DNA from: an uncultured Candidatus Saccharibacteria bacterium
Lineage (GTDB): Bacteria > Patescibacteria > Saccharimonadia > Saccharimonadales > CAMLKC01
DNA: 51,980 bases
Direction: 5' to 3'
Assembly (NCBI GenBank): GCA_946479025.1
Contig: CAMLDM010000002.1
Coordinates: 1-51,980, forward strand
Shown piece after piece: positions 32,322-40,515 of this stretch. The notes below the pieces were generated by a model, which searched no databases, was not told where the DNA came from, and worked only from the letters and a program-made list of their open reading frames with translations. The stretch's first letter is position 1, and the number at the start of each line of letters is the position of its first letter. The position numbers and the translations under genes are program-made.

Positions 32322-34202
32322 TTATACAAGAACGGCTTTGATGCGGCGGATGCCGGCTGAACTTGATTCTTCCTTAGTAATTTTGAAAACTTTGCCGCCT
32401 TCCGCAAGCTGTCCAGTATGATCGACGTGCGGACCGCCGCAGATTTCGAGACTGGCGATATGGTCGCCTTCGCCCATCTGGTAGACTTTCACCTGCTCGC
32501 CGTAGCGTTCACCGAATGGTCCGATCGCACCCATGTCGAGCGCCTTTTCTGTCGGATAGAGCGTGAACGAAACCGGCAAATCCTCTTTGATCCAGCCGTT
32601 TACCAGCTCCTCGGCTTTGGCGATTTCTTCCGGCGTCACTTTGCGGTCGAGGTTGAAATCGAAGCGCAGACGATCTTCGGTGATATTACTGCCGTGCTGG
32701 CGGAGTTCGGAGCCAAAGATTTCACGTAGAGCCGACTGCAAGAGGTGTGTCGCCGTATGGTATTTCTTGTGAATCAGCGTCTGACCGCCAAGGCCGCCCT
32801 TGAACGTGCCTTTGGCTGCGGTCTGTGAGCGTGCGCGCTGCTCGGCCATCTTGTCGTCGAACTCCTGGCGCCAGTCAGCACTCAGTTCAATACCTTGCTT
32901 GAACGCTTCTTCGGTCGAAAGCTCGACGGGGAAGCCAAAAGTATCGTACAAGGTAAACAATTCGGCACCGGTAAGGCCGTTCTCGGCAAACTTTTCCATC
33001 TGCTTGAGGCCTTTCCGTAGCGTCTGACGGAAGACTTTCTCCTCCTTCACAAGCACCGCGATAACATCTTCGCGCTTCTCAGCGACTTCCGGGAAATCAC
33101 TGGCATACATATCAGCGATGATCGGCACGATCTCCTCAAAGAAGTTCTGCTCCACGCCAAGATCAAACGCAAAACGGATCGCGCGACGCAGCAAGCGGCG
33201 CATCACATAGCCCTGTTCTTTGTTCGCCGGCACGCAGCCGTCAACAGCCAGGAACGTCGCGGCGCGCAGATGGTCAGCGATGACACGCATGCTTTCGGTG
33301 TGCGATTCGTATTTTTTGCCGCTGAGCTTCTGCAGTTTTTCAATCACCGGCCACATCAGGCTGATCTTGAAGACGTCGGGGTCGTTCAGTTTGGCTGCGG
33401 CGATACGCTCTAGGCCGGAGCCGTGGTCGATGTTCGGCTTTTCGAGCGGCACGAACTTGCCTTCGGCTTCTTTTCGGTAGGCCATAAAGACATTATTACC
33501 GATTTCCATGAAGCGGCCGCAGTCACAGTTCGGATGGCAAAATTCGCCGTATTCCGGATTGTGCGGCGTGCCAAAGTCATAAAACATTTCAGAGTCAGGA
33601 CCGCACGGATCGCCCACCGGCGTGCTTTCCGGCGCGCCGTTCCGAGACCACCAGTTTTTGCTGCCGTCGTAGTAAAAGATTCGTTCGCCCTCTTTGATGC
33701 CGCGCGCGTAGCCGTCTTCTTCTGAGCCGATTTCCGCCTCACCGCTTGAGAGGCCTTTTGACACAAAGAGTTCTTTCCAAACCCCGGCCGCCTCAGTATC
33801 TTTCGGAATATCATATTCCGGCGCACCAATAAAGCAGGTGACGTAGAGCTTGCTGGCGTCGAGTCCGACAACTTCTGTCAGAAACTCAAACATCCATTCG
33901 ATCTGCTGCTTCTTGAAGTAATCGCCCATGCTCCAGTTGCCGAGCATCTCAAAGAAGGTGGTGTGGCGGTTGTCGCCGATATCATCGATATCCTGCGCCC
34001 GAAGACAGGTCTGCGAGTCGGCAATGCGCTGGCCCTCAGGGTGCGGCTGGCCGAGCAGATATGGAATCATCGGCTGCATGCCGGAGCCGGTAAAGAGCGT
34101 GGTAGGGTCGTCTTTTAAAACAAGCGGCGCGCGTTTGATCACGACATGCTGGCGGTCTTCGTAAAATTTGAGATAGGCGTTTCGGATGTCTTGGGCGTTC
34201 AT
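32322..34202 (-). CDS. alaS: Alanyl-tRNA synthetase, compact form
   Basis: A 626-aa class II synthetase, about 250 residues shorter than the E. coli enzyme. The catalytic domain has FTGSGMQPMIPYLLGQ, TFFEMLGNWSMGDYFK and ERIAAAKLNDPD. The tRNA-recognition domain follows. The editing site is complete, HTATH at 482 and CGGPH (Cys588, His592). However, sequence runs from the helical domain (AEQRARSQTAAKGTF) almost straight into HTATH, so the beta-barrel that normally precedes the editing site (VFYAESGGQ-type text) is missing, and the chain ends at AGIRRIKAVLV without the C-Ala domain. I start at 34202; an upstream frame adds 74 unrelated residues. TATAAT is 7 nt before this ATG. Confidence 0.95.
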   Translation of the reverse strand: MNAQDIRNAYLKFYEDRQHVVIKRAPLVLKDDPTTLFTGSGMQPMIPYLLGQPHPEGQRIADSQTCLRAQDIDDIGDNRHTTFFEMLGNWSMGDYFKKQQIEWMFEFLTEVVGLDASKLYVTCFIGAPEYDIPKDTEAAGVWKELFVSKGLSSGEAEIGSEEDGYARGIKEGERIFYYDGSKNWWSRNGAPESTPVGDPCGPDSEMFYDFGTPHNPEYGEFCHPNCDCGRFMEIGNNVFMAYRKEAEGKFVPLEKPNIDHGSGLERIAAAKLNDPDVFKISLMWPVIEKLQKLSGKKYESHTESMRVIADHLRAATFLAVDGCVPANKEQGYVMRRLLRRAIRFAFDLGVEQNFFEEIVPIIADMYASDFPEVAEKREDVIAVLVKEEKVFRQTLRKGLKQMEKFAENGLTGAELFTLYDTFGFPVELSTEEAFKQGIELSADWRQEFDDKMAEQRARSQTAAKGTFKGGLGGQTLIHKKYHTATHLLQSALREIFGSELRQHGSNITEDRLRFDFNLDRKVTPEEIAKAEELVNGWIKEDLPVSFTLYPTEKALDMGAIGPFGERYGEQVKVYQMGEGDHIASLEICGGPHVDHTGQLAEGGKVFKITKEESSSAGIRRIKAVLV

Positions 34203-34209
34203 AGATCCA

Positions 34210-34215
34210 ATTATA
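34210..34215 (-). promoter_or_regulatory. -10 element for leaderless alaS
   Basis: A consensus TATAAT on the minus strand, 7 nt (TGGATCT) before the alaS ATG. No Shine-Dalgarno in between. Confidence 0.6.
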
Positions 34216-34254
34216 ACAGAGGTATCCAGAGTAGCAAAATACAACCTTATATTA

Positions 34255-34260
34255 TATAAT
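34255..34260 (+). promoter_or_regulatory. -10 element for the 57-aa peptide gene
   Basis: TATAAT in the AT-rich stretch 34247-34262, 41 nt before the ATG at 34302. No convincing -35. The leader of about 35 nt carries GGGAGAAGGA. Confidence 0.5.
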
Positions 34261-34301
34261 AACCGCAGGTTCATATCCGAACTCACACTTGGGAGAAGGA
34301 A

Positions 34302-34475
34302 ATGATGGCAAAAGTGAAGGCGGCTGGGATAGCCATTCTGGTTATCCTGCTCCTCATGATTTTCACTGGTCATAGCAGTTCCGCTGCTAATCTCGCAGTA
34401 GGCCTGCTGAAAGGTGCAGTCCATGCGGGGCAGAGCATTGGTGACTTCTTCGCCAAGCTGTCCCAGGACATGTAA
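34302..34475 (+). CDS. Small secreted or membrane peptide, 57 aa, unknown
   Basis: A short frame, ATG at 34302 (a second ATG follows at 34305), with a strong GGGAGAAGGA ribosome binding site. One hydrophobic helix (about 7-23, AAGIAILVILLLMIFTG) follows a basic N-terminus, then SSSAANLAVGLLKGAVHAGQ and SIGDFFAKLSQDM, an amphipathic-looking region. It may be a signal peptide with cleavage after SSAA, releasing a peptide of about 28 residues, or a bitopic membrane peptide. Own promoter and a strong terminator (34569-34600) support a real gene. Function unknown; it could be a toxin-like or bacteriocin-like peptide, but nothing proves this. Confidence 0.65.
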   Translation: MMAKVKAAGIAILVILLLMIFTGHSSSAANLAVGLLKGAVHAGQSIGDFFAKLSQDM

Positions 34476-34568
34476 TCATTCTACTCCCTACCCATATCAC
34501 CCCTCCGGCCAAGCGAAGCTCGTTACGCGCGTGGCACAATGTGCCCGCTACGAGACCCTGGAGGGGAA

Positions 34569-34605
34569 GCCGCATACACTTCTGAAGTATGCGGCGCTTT
34601 TCTTT
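34569..34605 (+). terminator. Terminator of the 57-aa peptide gene
   Basis: A perfect 9-bp stem GCCGCATAC / GTATGCGGC (34569-34577 with 34587-34595) with an inner CTTCTGAAG, then GCTTTTCTTTG. It is 93 nt past the stop and 3 nt from the convergent mnmA stop. Confidence 0.85.
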
Positions 34606-34607
34606 GT

Positions 34608-35645
34608 TTAAGCTATGATACCGCCGCCGAGACAGACATCGCCATCGTAAATAACGACGGATTGACCAGCCGCAACGGCGCGCTCCGGATCAGCAAGAGT
34701 CAAACGGATTTCATCGCCCTCAAAACCGAGACGAGCCTTTACCAACTTTGCTCGGTGGCGCACGCGAATATCGTATTCGCCGTCTTGTGGCACTTCGTTT
34801 ATCCAATGAACCGCCGTAAGCTTAACCGCCTCTTTCCAGAGCGTCTCGTCGTTGATATCACGTGTAACATAGACTTCATTTTTTTCCATGTCCTTCCCTA
34901 CCACGTAATAGGGAAGTCCGCCGCCAAGTTCCAGGCCGTGACGCTGGCCAAGCGTGTAGAAAATTGCGCCGTCGTGATGGCCGAGAACTTTACCAGTCGT
35001 TTTATCAATAATTTCGCCCGGTTTTTGCTCGACGTACTGGCTAAGAAATTCGCGAATACCGATTTTGCCGACAAAGCAAATTCCCTGGCTGTCCTTTTTC
35101 CCGGCCGTAAATAATCCGCGCTCTTTTGCCATGTCGCGCACTTCAGGCTTGGTGAATTCCCCCAGCGGGAAGAGAGTCTTTTGCAGCGCTTCACCCGTGA
35201 CGCGGTACAAGAAGTATGTCTGGTCTTTATTGGTATCTTTTGCCTGTTTCAGTACACCGTTTTCAACCCGGGCGTAGTGACCGGTCGCAATCATGTCCGC
35301 ACCGTCCTCTAGCGCCGCCTCAAGAAAAAGCTTGAACTTCACCTCTTGATTACACATGATATCAGGGTTTGGCGTGCAGCCAAGCTTGTACTCTTCAATC
35401 ATATAATCGACAACTTTATGCTTGTACTCGTTCTCAAAATCAAACACCTTGAAATCTATCCCGAGTTGCACCGCCACGCGTTTGGCATCGGCCAGATCAT
35501 CTGCCCATGGGCACCGCATGCCAGGAAGGTCCTGCGTCCAGTTTTTCATGTACACGCCCGTCACGTCGTAACCGCGCTCCTTCAAAAGCGCAGCTGTGAG
35601 GCTGGAATCAACGCCGCCGCTCATGCCAACATACACTTTTGTCAT
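34608..35645 (-). CDS. mnmA: tRNA 2-thiouridylase MnmA (TrmU)
   Basis: A 345-aa enzyme that puts sulfur on wobble U34 of Lys, Glu and Gln tRNAs. The PP-loop is GMSGGVDSSLTAALLKERGY. The first catalytic cysteine is in CNQEVKF (PNPDIMCNQE) and the second in DSQGICFVGKIG; ATGHYARVE and the C-terminal beta-barrel with ARLGFEGDEIRLTLADPE also match. AGGAGG lies 6 nt before the ATG. The start overlaps the ydcF-like stop by 4 nt (ATGA). The sulfur donor is probably the cysteine desulfurase two genes upstream. Confidence 0.96.
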   Translation of the reverse strand: MTKVYVGMSGGVDSSLTAALLKERGYDVTGVYMKNWTQDLPGMRCPWADDLADAKRVAVQLGIDFKVFDFENEYKHKVVDYMIEEYKLGCTPNPDIMCNQEVKFKLFLEAALEDGADMIATGHYARVENGVLKQAKDTNKDQTYFLYRVTGEALQKTLFPLGEFTKPEVRDMAKERGLFTAGKKDSQGICFVGKIGIREFLSQYVEQKPGEIIDKTTGKVLGHHDGAIFYTLGQRHGLELGGGLPYYVVGKDMEKNEVYVTRDINDETLWKEAVKLTAVHWINEVPQDGEYDIRVRHRAKLVKARLGFEGDEIRLTLADPERAVAAGQSVVIYDGDVCLGGGIIA

Positions 35646-36244
35646 CGGCTGCCTCCTATGTAAAAAGCGATGATCTTCACGAATTCACCAATGGCCAAGA
35701 ACCAGCCGATCGGCGTCATCCACCAGAATGGCGACCATTGATCATCCTGTGCCACCGGATGATTGCGAACCTGAACGTTACCCGAACGCTTTTTGAATTC
35801 CAATCCCGCACGACGCTGATGGTATGCCGACGTAACCAAAATCACCGACCTGATGTTGTTCTGCTCGAGAATGCTCTGCGTATTGACAGCGTTCTGCTTG
35901 GTGGTTTCGCCATATTCTTCAATAATGATATCACCAGCTGGCACGCCGAGATTTAGCGCTTCTTTTCGCATGGCAGCAGCATTACTCGGACCGGATTTGT
36001 CCTGAGCCGCGCCAGAGAAAATCAGTTTTGGCGCCCAGTTACGCTTGTATAAATCAATCGCTTCACGCGTACGCGCCTGCGTATCGCCGCCACTTACGGC
36101 CACGATTGCATCTGCCGCCTGGCATGGCTTTATACTGCTCGGACGGTCACCGCAGCCAGAAAGGTCGTTTGGCCCTAAGTAAGTACTGAGTCCGATAATG
36201 ATGACGGCCAGCGCGATGACAGCTGCAATAATCGCTTTAATCAT
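35642..36244 (-). CDS. YdcF/SanA family protein (DUF218)
   Basis: A 200-aa protein. An N-terminal helix (about 3-22, AIIAAVIALAVIIIGLSTYL) anchors or exports it. The DUF218 core has DAIVAVSGGDTQARTREAID, LIFSGAAQDKSG, IEEYGETTKQNAVNTQSI and ILVTSAYHQRRAGLEF. The family is envelope-linked, with some members tied to vancomycin sensitivity or polysaccharide metabolism, but the reaction is not settled. It overlaps both neighbours by 4 nt (ATGA), forming a three-gene operon. A second hydrophobic stretch at the C-terminus (IGWFLAIGEFVKIIAFYIGG) may also touch the membrane. Confidence 0.88.
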   Translation of the reverse strand: MIKAIIAAVIALAVIIIGLSTYLGPNDLSGCGDRPSSIKPCQAADAIVAVSGGDTQARTREAIDLYKRNWAPKLIFSGAAQDKSGPSNAAAMRKEALNLGVPAGDIIIEEYGETTKQNAVNTQSILEQNNIRSVILVTSAYHQRRAGLEFKKRSGNVQVRNHPVAQDDQWSPFWWMTPIGWFLAIGEFVKIIAFYIGGSR

Positions 36245-37395
36245 TTTGCTGTCCTCTGTATTTCTTTTTTAACTTCTTCGATGATAGTCTGTGCAGCTTT
36301 TTTGACGTTCTCCTCACCGGAAAGATGACCTAGCGTCAAACGTAAGCTTCCGTCGGCAACTTCCGGCGCAAGGCCGATCGCCGTCAGCACATGCGAGCGC
36401 GTGCCCTTATTGGCCGCACAGGCGCTGCCGGTTGCCACTAGTACGCCGCGCATCTCCAGCGCAAAGATCAGCCGCTCGGCATCGATGCCCGGAAACGAAA
36501 TATGAAGATGACTCGGCAAGCGACGCTTTTCGTAGCCGGAAACGATCGCACTCGGGAATTCATTCGTCAGCTTATTTTGCAGTTCGTCACGAAGCTCACG
36601 AAGCCGCTCCGACTCGAATTTACGGTGTTTTTCCGCCAGCTCCATCGCCTTGGAGAAACCGATCACACCAGCGACGTTTTCCGTACCGCTGCGAATGCCT
36701 CGCTCCTGTCCGCCACCGACGATCTGCGGCGTTAGACGCACATAGGCCGCCGCCCACAATAGTGCGACTTGCTTCGGGCCATACACTTTGCCGGCATTGA
36801 GCGTCAAAAGATCAACCCCTAGCCGTGCCACATGAATATCCAGCTGACCCGCACCCTGCGATGCGTCGCTATGAAGGTAGATCGGTGTCGTGTCACCGGC
36901 CATGAGGCGCCGTTCGCGCTCGGCCTTCACCACGGTCGCGATATCGCGAAGCGGCTGAATCGTACCGAGCTCGTTATTGGCAAGCGCGATGCTGACAAGA
37001 CGCGTATCCGGACGGATCGCTTTTTTCACCGCATCGCTCAAGACAAGTCCCCGCTTGTCACTTTCAATAATGGTATGGTCGTATCGTTTTGCGGCTTCAA
37101 GTACCGCATGATGCTCAACATTTGCGGTCACGACATGGCCGCCGATGCTGTTAAATGCGAGATTGATCGACTCGGTGGCACCAGCCGTCATCACCAGCTC
37201 GTCACCTTTTGCGCCGATCGTCGAAGCCAATGCCTGCTTTGCTACTTCATAATCCCGGCGCACGGAAATCGCCGGTGCGTATGGGCTCGACGGGTTATAA
37301 AACTTCTCCGAGAAATACGGCATCATAGCAAAAAGCACGCGCTCGTCTAGGGGCGTGGCTGCAGCATGGTCAAGATAAATCACCTCGTCGTTCAT
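36241..37395 (-). CDS. Cysteine desulfurase (NifS/IscS family)
   Basis: A 384-aa PLP enzyme that takes sulfur from cysteine. The N-terminus is VIYLDHAAATPLDERVL; TAGATESINLAFN, NVEHHAVLEA and ALANNELGTIQP are typical. The PLP lysine lies in LNAGKVYGPKQVALLW, where the usual His before Lys is Gly. The sulfur-carrying cysteine is in ATGSACAANKGTRSHVL. Operon context with mnmA suggests sulfur supply for tRNA thiolation. TGC-TATACT lies 10 nt before the ATG at 37395, so a leader of only about 4 nt is predicted. Confidence 0.94.
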   Translation of the reverse strand: MNDEVIYLDHAAATPLDERVLFAMMPYFSEKFYNPSSPYAPAISVRRDYEVAKQALASTIGAKGDELVMTAGATESINLAFNSIGGHVVTANVEHHAVLEAAKRYDHTIIESDKRGLVLSDAVKKAIRPDTRLVSIALANNELGTIQPLRDIATVVKAERERRLMAGDTTPIYLHSDASQGAGQLDIHVARLGVDLLTLNAGKVYGPKQVALLWAAAYVRLTPQIVGGGQERGIRSGTENVAGVIGFSKAMELAEKHRKFESERLRELRDELQNKLTNEFPSAIVSGYEKRRLPSHLHISFPGIDAERLIFALEMRGVLVATGSACAANKGTRSHVLTAIGLAPEVADGSLRLTLGHLSGEENVKKAAQTIIEEVKKEIQRTAK

Positions 37396-37405
37396 TACTT
37401 ATACA

Positions 37406-37413
37406 AGTATAGC
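37406..37413 (-). promoter_or_regulatory. -10 element of the desulfurase-ydcF-mnmA operon
   Basis: TATACT (37406-37411) preceded by TGC on the minus strand, 10 nt before the desulfurase ATG. Confidence 0.5.
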
Positions 37414-37416
37414 AAG

Positions 37417-37845
37417 TTACGCTAGCTTTTGGCCTGTTTGCGGATCGCGTTTGTACACCCCGCGAGCAACCTGCTCATAATACATGGCGGTCGCAGCCAC
37501 GAGATTATCCAGCTCGGCGCCTTCAATGAAGGAGTAGCGCGCACCTTCCTGCACTTTCAAAATTCCGGTGGCATGCACCTCATAACGGATCGTCCGGCTC
37601 TCCATTTTTCCGTTCGACTTGAACTCTTCGTGCCATATCCAGGTTTTTGCATCAAGGCAGAAAAATTCACGGCGATGACCTGCAGGAATATCCCCGAACA
37701 GTTTTGCGCCGATTTCGCTTTCCAGCTGAATCAGTTCACGTTCTGTCAGCTTTTTGAGCGGACGGTGTTTTGGCATCGCAAGAGCGGGCGATGCTGCCGT
37801 GTCACCAGTGATAAGATGGAAAGCTTTTTTGAATACGCTACTCAT
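37417..37845 (-). CDS. Conserved-looking protein, function unknown
   Basis: A 142-aa soluble protein without signal or membrane segment. It begins MSSVFKKAFHLITGD and has LTERELIQLESEIGAKLFGD, REFFCLDAKTWIWHEEF, TIRYEVHATGILKVQEGARY and LDNLVAATAMYYEQVARGVY. I do not recognise a named family. The WHEEF and TIRYEVH text could be a beta-rich binding fold. It lies 9 nt after another unknown gene, so the two are likely co-expressed. Confidence 0.7.
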   Translation of the reverse strand: MSSVFKKAFHLITGDTAASPALAMPKHRPLKKLTERELIQLESEIGAKLFGDIPAGHRREFFCLDAKTWIWHEEFKSNGKMESRTIRYEVHATGILKVQEGARYSFIEGAELDNLVAATAMYYEQVARGVYKRDPQTGQKLA

Positions 37846-37854
37846 AGTGACCTG

Positions 37855-38181
37855 CTATTGTCCTATTAGTTCGTAGCCGGTTTGGTCTGCCGACGGCGAA
37901 GAAGTCGCGTGAAGCTCTCGCTCCCATAGCGTGAAATCACTCTCCTCGGCACGTTCCTGCTCCCAGAGGCGGAAATGGTCGAGCTTCTCGCCAACTGCAC
38001 CGATTTTTTCATGGCCAAGCAACTCGCGCCGCCGTTCTGTCTGGCCTGCGAGAGCCCTGCCGGCAACCGCTTCATATGGCTTTAGCCGCGGGTCTGCCAT
38101 GCGAAGATCAAGCTGGTCATCATTATGAAATTCAGCCGAAGAGGCTGATTGTGTATTCTGATTTTCGAAAGATCCTTGCAT
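37855..38181 (-). CDS. Small acidic/charged protein, unknown
   Basis: A 108-aa, strongly charged protein starting MQGSFENQNTQSAS. The middle is rich in Arg and Glu with AVAGRALAGQTERRRELL and KLDHFRLWEQERAEESD, predicted to be alpha-helical and possibly coiled-coil, with a C-terminal SPSADQTGYELIGQ. A frame from 38304 would overlap tatD by 68 nt and is rejected. No family recognised. It comes 9 nt before the next unknown gene and follows tatD by 55 nt. Confidence 0.6.
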   Translation of the reverse strand: MQGSFENQNTQSASSAEFHNDDQLDLRMADPRLKPYEAVAGRALAGQTERRRELLGHEKIGAVGEKLDHFRLWEQERAEESDFTLWERELHATSSPSADQTGYELIGQ

Positions 38182-38236
38182 AATAACGTAAAATCCATCT
38201 TTATAGTGATAAAAGTTGGTGTTTTTACTGTTTGTT

Positions 38237-38980
38237 TCAGAGTGCGAATAACGCTGTAGCGTTTGTAGTTGTTGCGGCAGAAATTTCCTCGACTGAAATG
38301 CCACGAAGCTTTGCGTGATATTCCGCCACGTTTTTTACAAACGCTGGCTCGTTGACTTTACCACGAAATGGCGCAGGCGTCAAGAATGGGGCATCCGTTT
38401 CAAAAAGCATATGCTCTATAGGTAGAGACGCGAACATTTCCTGCTGCGTTTTGTCCTTCGTAAACGTACTGATGCCATTTACACCAATTAAAAGCCCGCG
38501 CTTTAAACCCTCCTCCATATTAGCCTTCGTATCCGTAAAACTGTGCAACTCGCCACGAATACCATGGAAGTTGTCGAATAATGGCCAAAAATCATCAAAC
38601 GCTTCGCGGACATGGAAAATAATCGGTAAATTCCGCCCGAGTGCCAGATCAATCTGCGCCTCGAGTGCCTGTATTTGCGTTTGCCGCGGACTATGCGTAT
38701 AAAAGTAGTCGAGGCCGATCTCGCCGACGGCCACGATTTTCTTGCCATTTAACGCAAAAAGTCCTTCCCAGCCATCTTTCGTATCATGCGGATGGACGCC
38801 AATTGACGCAAAGACACCGTCGCGGTGCCCAGCAAACTCTACCGCCTCGCGCGAGCTCTGTTCGCTTGTGCCCACGCAAATCAGCTTTTCCACGCCAGCC
38901 GCGCGTGCTTTTTGCAGCGTTTCATCCTGGTCAAGCGGATACTCCGCCTCGTGAATGTGGCAGTGCGTGTCAATCAGCAT
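38237..38980 (-). CDS. tatD: TatD family metal-dependent hydrolase/DNase
   Basis: A 247-aa TIM-barrel amidohydrolase with a two-metal site. DTHCHIHEAEY gives the first His pair, GEIGLDYFY the Glu, PIIFHVREAFDDF and ELHSFTDTK further His ligands, and LFETDAPFLTPAP the last Asp. Family members are 3'-5' DNases or tRNA/peptide quality-control enzymes. The start overlaps the metG stop (TAATG), so it is coupled to metG, an order also found in many bacteria. Confidence 0.94.
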   Translation of the reverse strand: MLIDTHCHIHEAEYPLDQDETLQKARAAGVEKLICVGTSEQSSREAVEFAGHRDGVFASIGVHPHDTKDGWEGLFALNGKKIVAVGEIGLDYFYTHSPRQTQIQALEAQIDLALGRNLPIIFHVREAFDDFWPLFDNFHGIRGELHSFTDTKANMEEGLKRGLLIGVNGISTFTKDKTQQEMFASLPIEHMLFETDAPFLTPAPFRGKVNEPAFVKNVAEYHAKLRGISVEEISAATTTNATALFAL

Positions 38981-40482
38981 TACTTTTGCTCTTGGGCTTT
39001 TGCAGCACGCGGATCGGCCGTGTGGCGGTAAATCTTTGGAAACAGACCGCCCTCTTTTTCTAGCGGCACAATCACGCCGGAGTCGAACGTCTTATGAATA
39101 GCCGCGGCAGTTTCCGGCAAAAACGGCACGAGCTGGTCGGCAACCTGCAGGAGTGATCCGACCGCCTGCCCGAGCACCTCGCCAAGATGCGCCTCGGCTT
39201 CAGGGTCTTTTTCGCGCTGCTTGGCGATTTCCCATGGTTTTACCATCTCAATGTAACGGTTGATGCCACGGACTATCGTCCAGACTTCGTCCATTGCAAC
39301 GTTGAACTTCAGCTCATTCATGGCGTCGAAGTACGGCTTCATATCATGATCACCCTGCGGCGCGTCGCCGATAACTCCGCTTTGGTAGCGAGTCACCATA
39401 CTGGCCACGCGGGAAACAAGGTTGCCGAGATCGTTGCTCAGCTCCTGATTGTACGCCGTTTCAAATTTCTCCCACGTAAAGTCGCCGTCGTCCTGGGTTG
39501 GAATATGGCGCGAGAAGAAATAACGATACGCATCGAGGCCATATGTATCGATGACTTCATTTGGATCGACGACATTACCAAGAGATTTGCTAATTTTTCC
39601 ACCGTTAATATTAACGAACCCGTGCACAAGCAGCTTTTTCGGCAGTGGTAATTCAAGACCAAGCAGCATCGCTGGCCAGATCCCTGCATGGAAGCGCAAA
39701 ATATCCTTGCCCACTACTTGGACGTCTGCCGGCCAGTATTCTTCCCAACCCGCACGATCCGGGTAGCCAAGCACTGTAAGGTAGTTCGAGAGTGCGTCAA
39801 GCCAGACGTACATGATCTGCTCTGGGTCGCCAGGTACAGGCACGCCCCAAGTTAAGCTTTTCTTCGGACGTGAAATGCTCACATCTTGCAACCCGTCTTT
39901 AATAAGTTCAAGAAACTCCTTTTTTCGGAATTCCGGCACGATCTCCATGCGGTTCGTCTCAATCGCTTCGCGGATCTTTTCAGTAAACGCGCTGGTTTTT
40001 AAGAAGTAATTTTCTTCGCTCACTTTTTCGTATGGTTTCTGATGATCTGGACAGACGCCGTTCGTTTCGGTGACTTCCTTCTCTGTGAAAAATGCTTCAT
40101 GACCCATACAATACCAGCCCTCGTACTTATCTTTGTAGATATATGGCTGGAGCTTTTGCCAAATATACTGCACTGCGCCGATATGATGCGGTTCGGTTGT
40201 GCGAATAATATCTGTAAATTCAGCGCCAACTTTACGAATAAGCGGCTCGACATTCTTGAACATCATGTCGGTATAAGCTTGCGGCGTCAGATTTTGCTCG
40301 GCGGCTTTTGCGGCGATTTTGTTGCCGTGCTCATCCGTTCCTACTTGAAAACGGACCTCCTTGCCGTTTTGTTTTTGGTATCGCGTCCATACGTCGGCAT
40401 AAATGTAGTCGAGCATATTGCCAATGTGCAAGTTGGCGTTGACGTACGGAATGGCAGTGGTGATGTATAATTTTTTTCCCAT
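38980..40482 (-). CDS. metG: Methionyl-tRNA synthetase
   Basis: A 500-aa class Ia synthetase. HIGH-type motif HIGNMLDYIYADVW (about 19-32) and KMSKS-type motif KISKSLGN (about 297-304) are present. The connective peptide has GHEAFFTEKE and GVCPDHQKP, with only part of a zinc knot. The anticodon-binding helical domain follows, with PWEIAKQREKD. The C-terminal tRNA-binding domain of longer enzymes is missing. TACACT lies 11 nt before the ATG, with GGAGAG between, giving a leader of about 5 nt. Confidence 0.95.
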   Translation of the reverse strand: MGKKLYITTAIPYVNANLHIGNMLDYIYADVWTRYQKQNGKEVRFQVGTDEHGNKIAAKAAEQNLTPQAYTDMMFKNVEPLIRKVGAEFTDIIRTTEPHHIGAVQYIWQKLQPYIYKDKYEGWYCMGHEAFFTEKEVTETNGVCPDHQKPYEKVSEENYFLKTSAFTEKIREAIETNRMEIVPEFRKKEFLELIKDGLQDVSISRPKKSLTWGVPVPGDPEQIMYVWLDALSNYLTVLGYPDRAGWEEYWPADVQVVGKDILRFHAGIWPAMLLGLELPLPKKLLVHGFVNINGGKISKSLGNVVDPNEVIDTYGLDAYRYFFSRHIPTQDDGDFTWEKFETAYNQELSNDLGNLVSRVASMVTRYQSGVIGDAPQGDHDMKPYFDAMNELKFNVAMDEVWTIVRGINRYIEMVKPWEIAKQREKDPEAEAHLGEVLGQAVGSLLQVADQLVPFLPETAAAIHKTFDSGVIVPLEKEGGLFPKIYRHTADPRAAKAQEQK

Positions 40483-40493
40483 ATTTACTCTCC

Positions 40494-40499
40494 AGTGTA
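40494..40499 (-). promoter_or_regulatory. -10 element of metG-tatD
   Basis: TACACT on the minus strand 11 nt before the metG ATG. The GGAGAG between them would start near the predicted 5' end of the mRNA. Confidence 0.4.
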
Positions 40500-40515
40500 A
40501 CAGATTGGTATAAAG

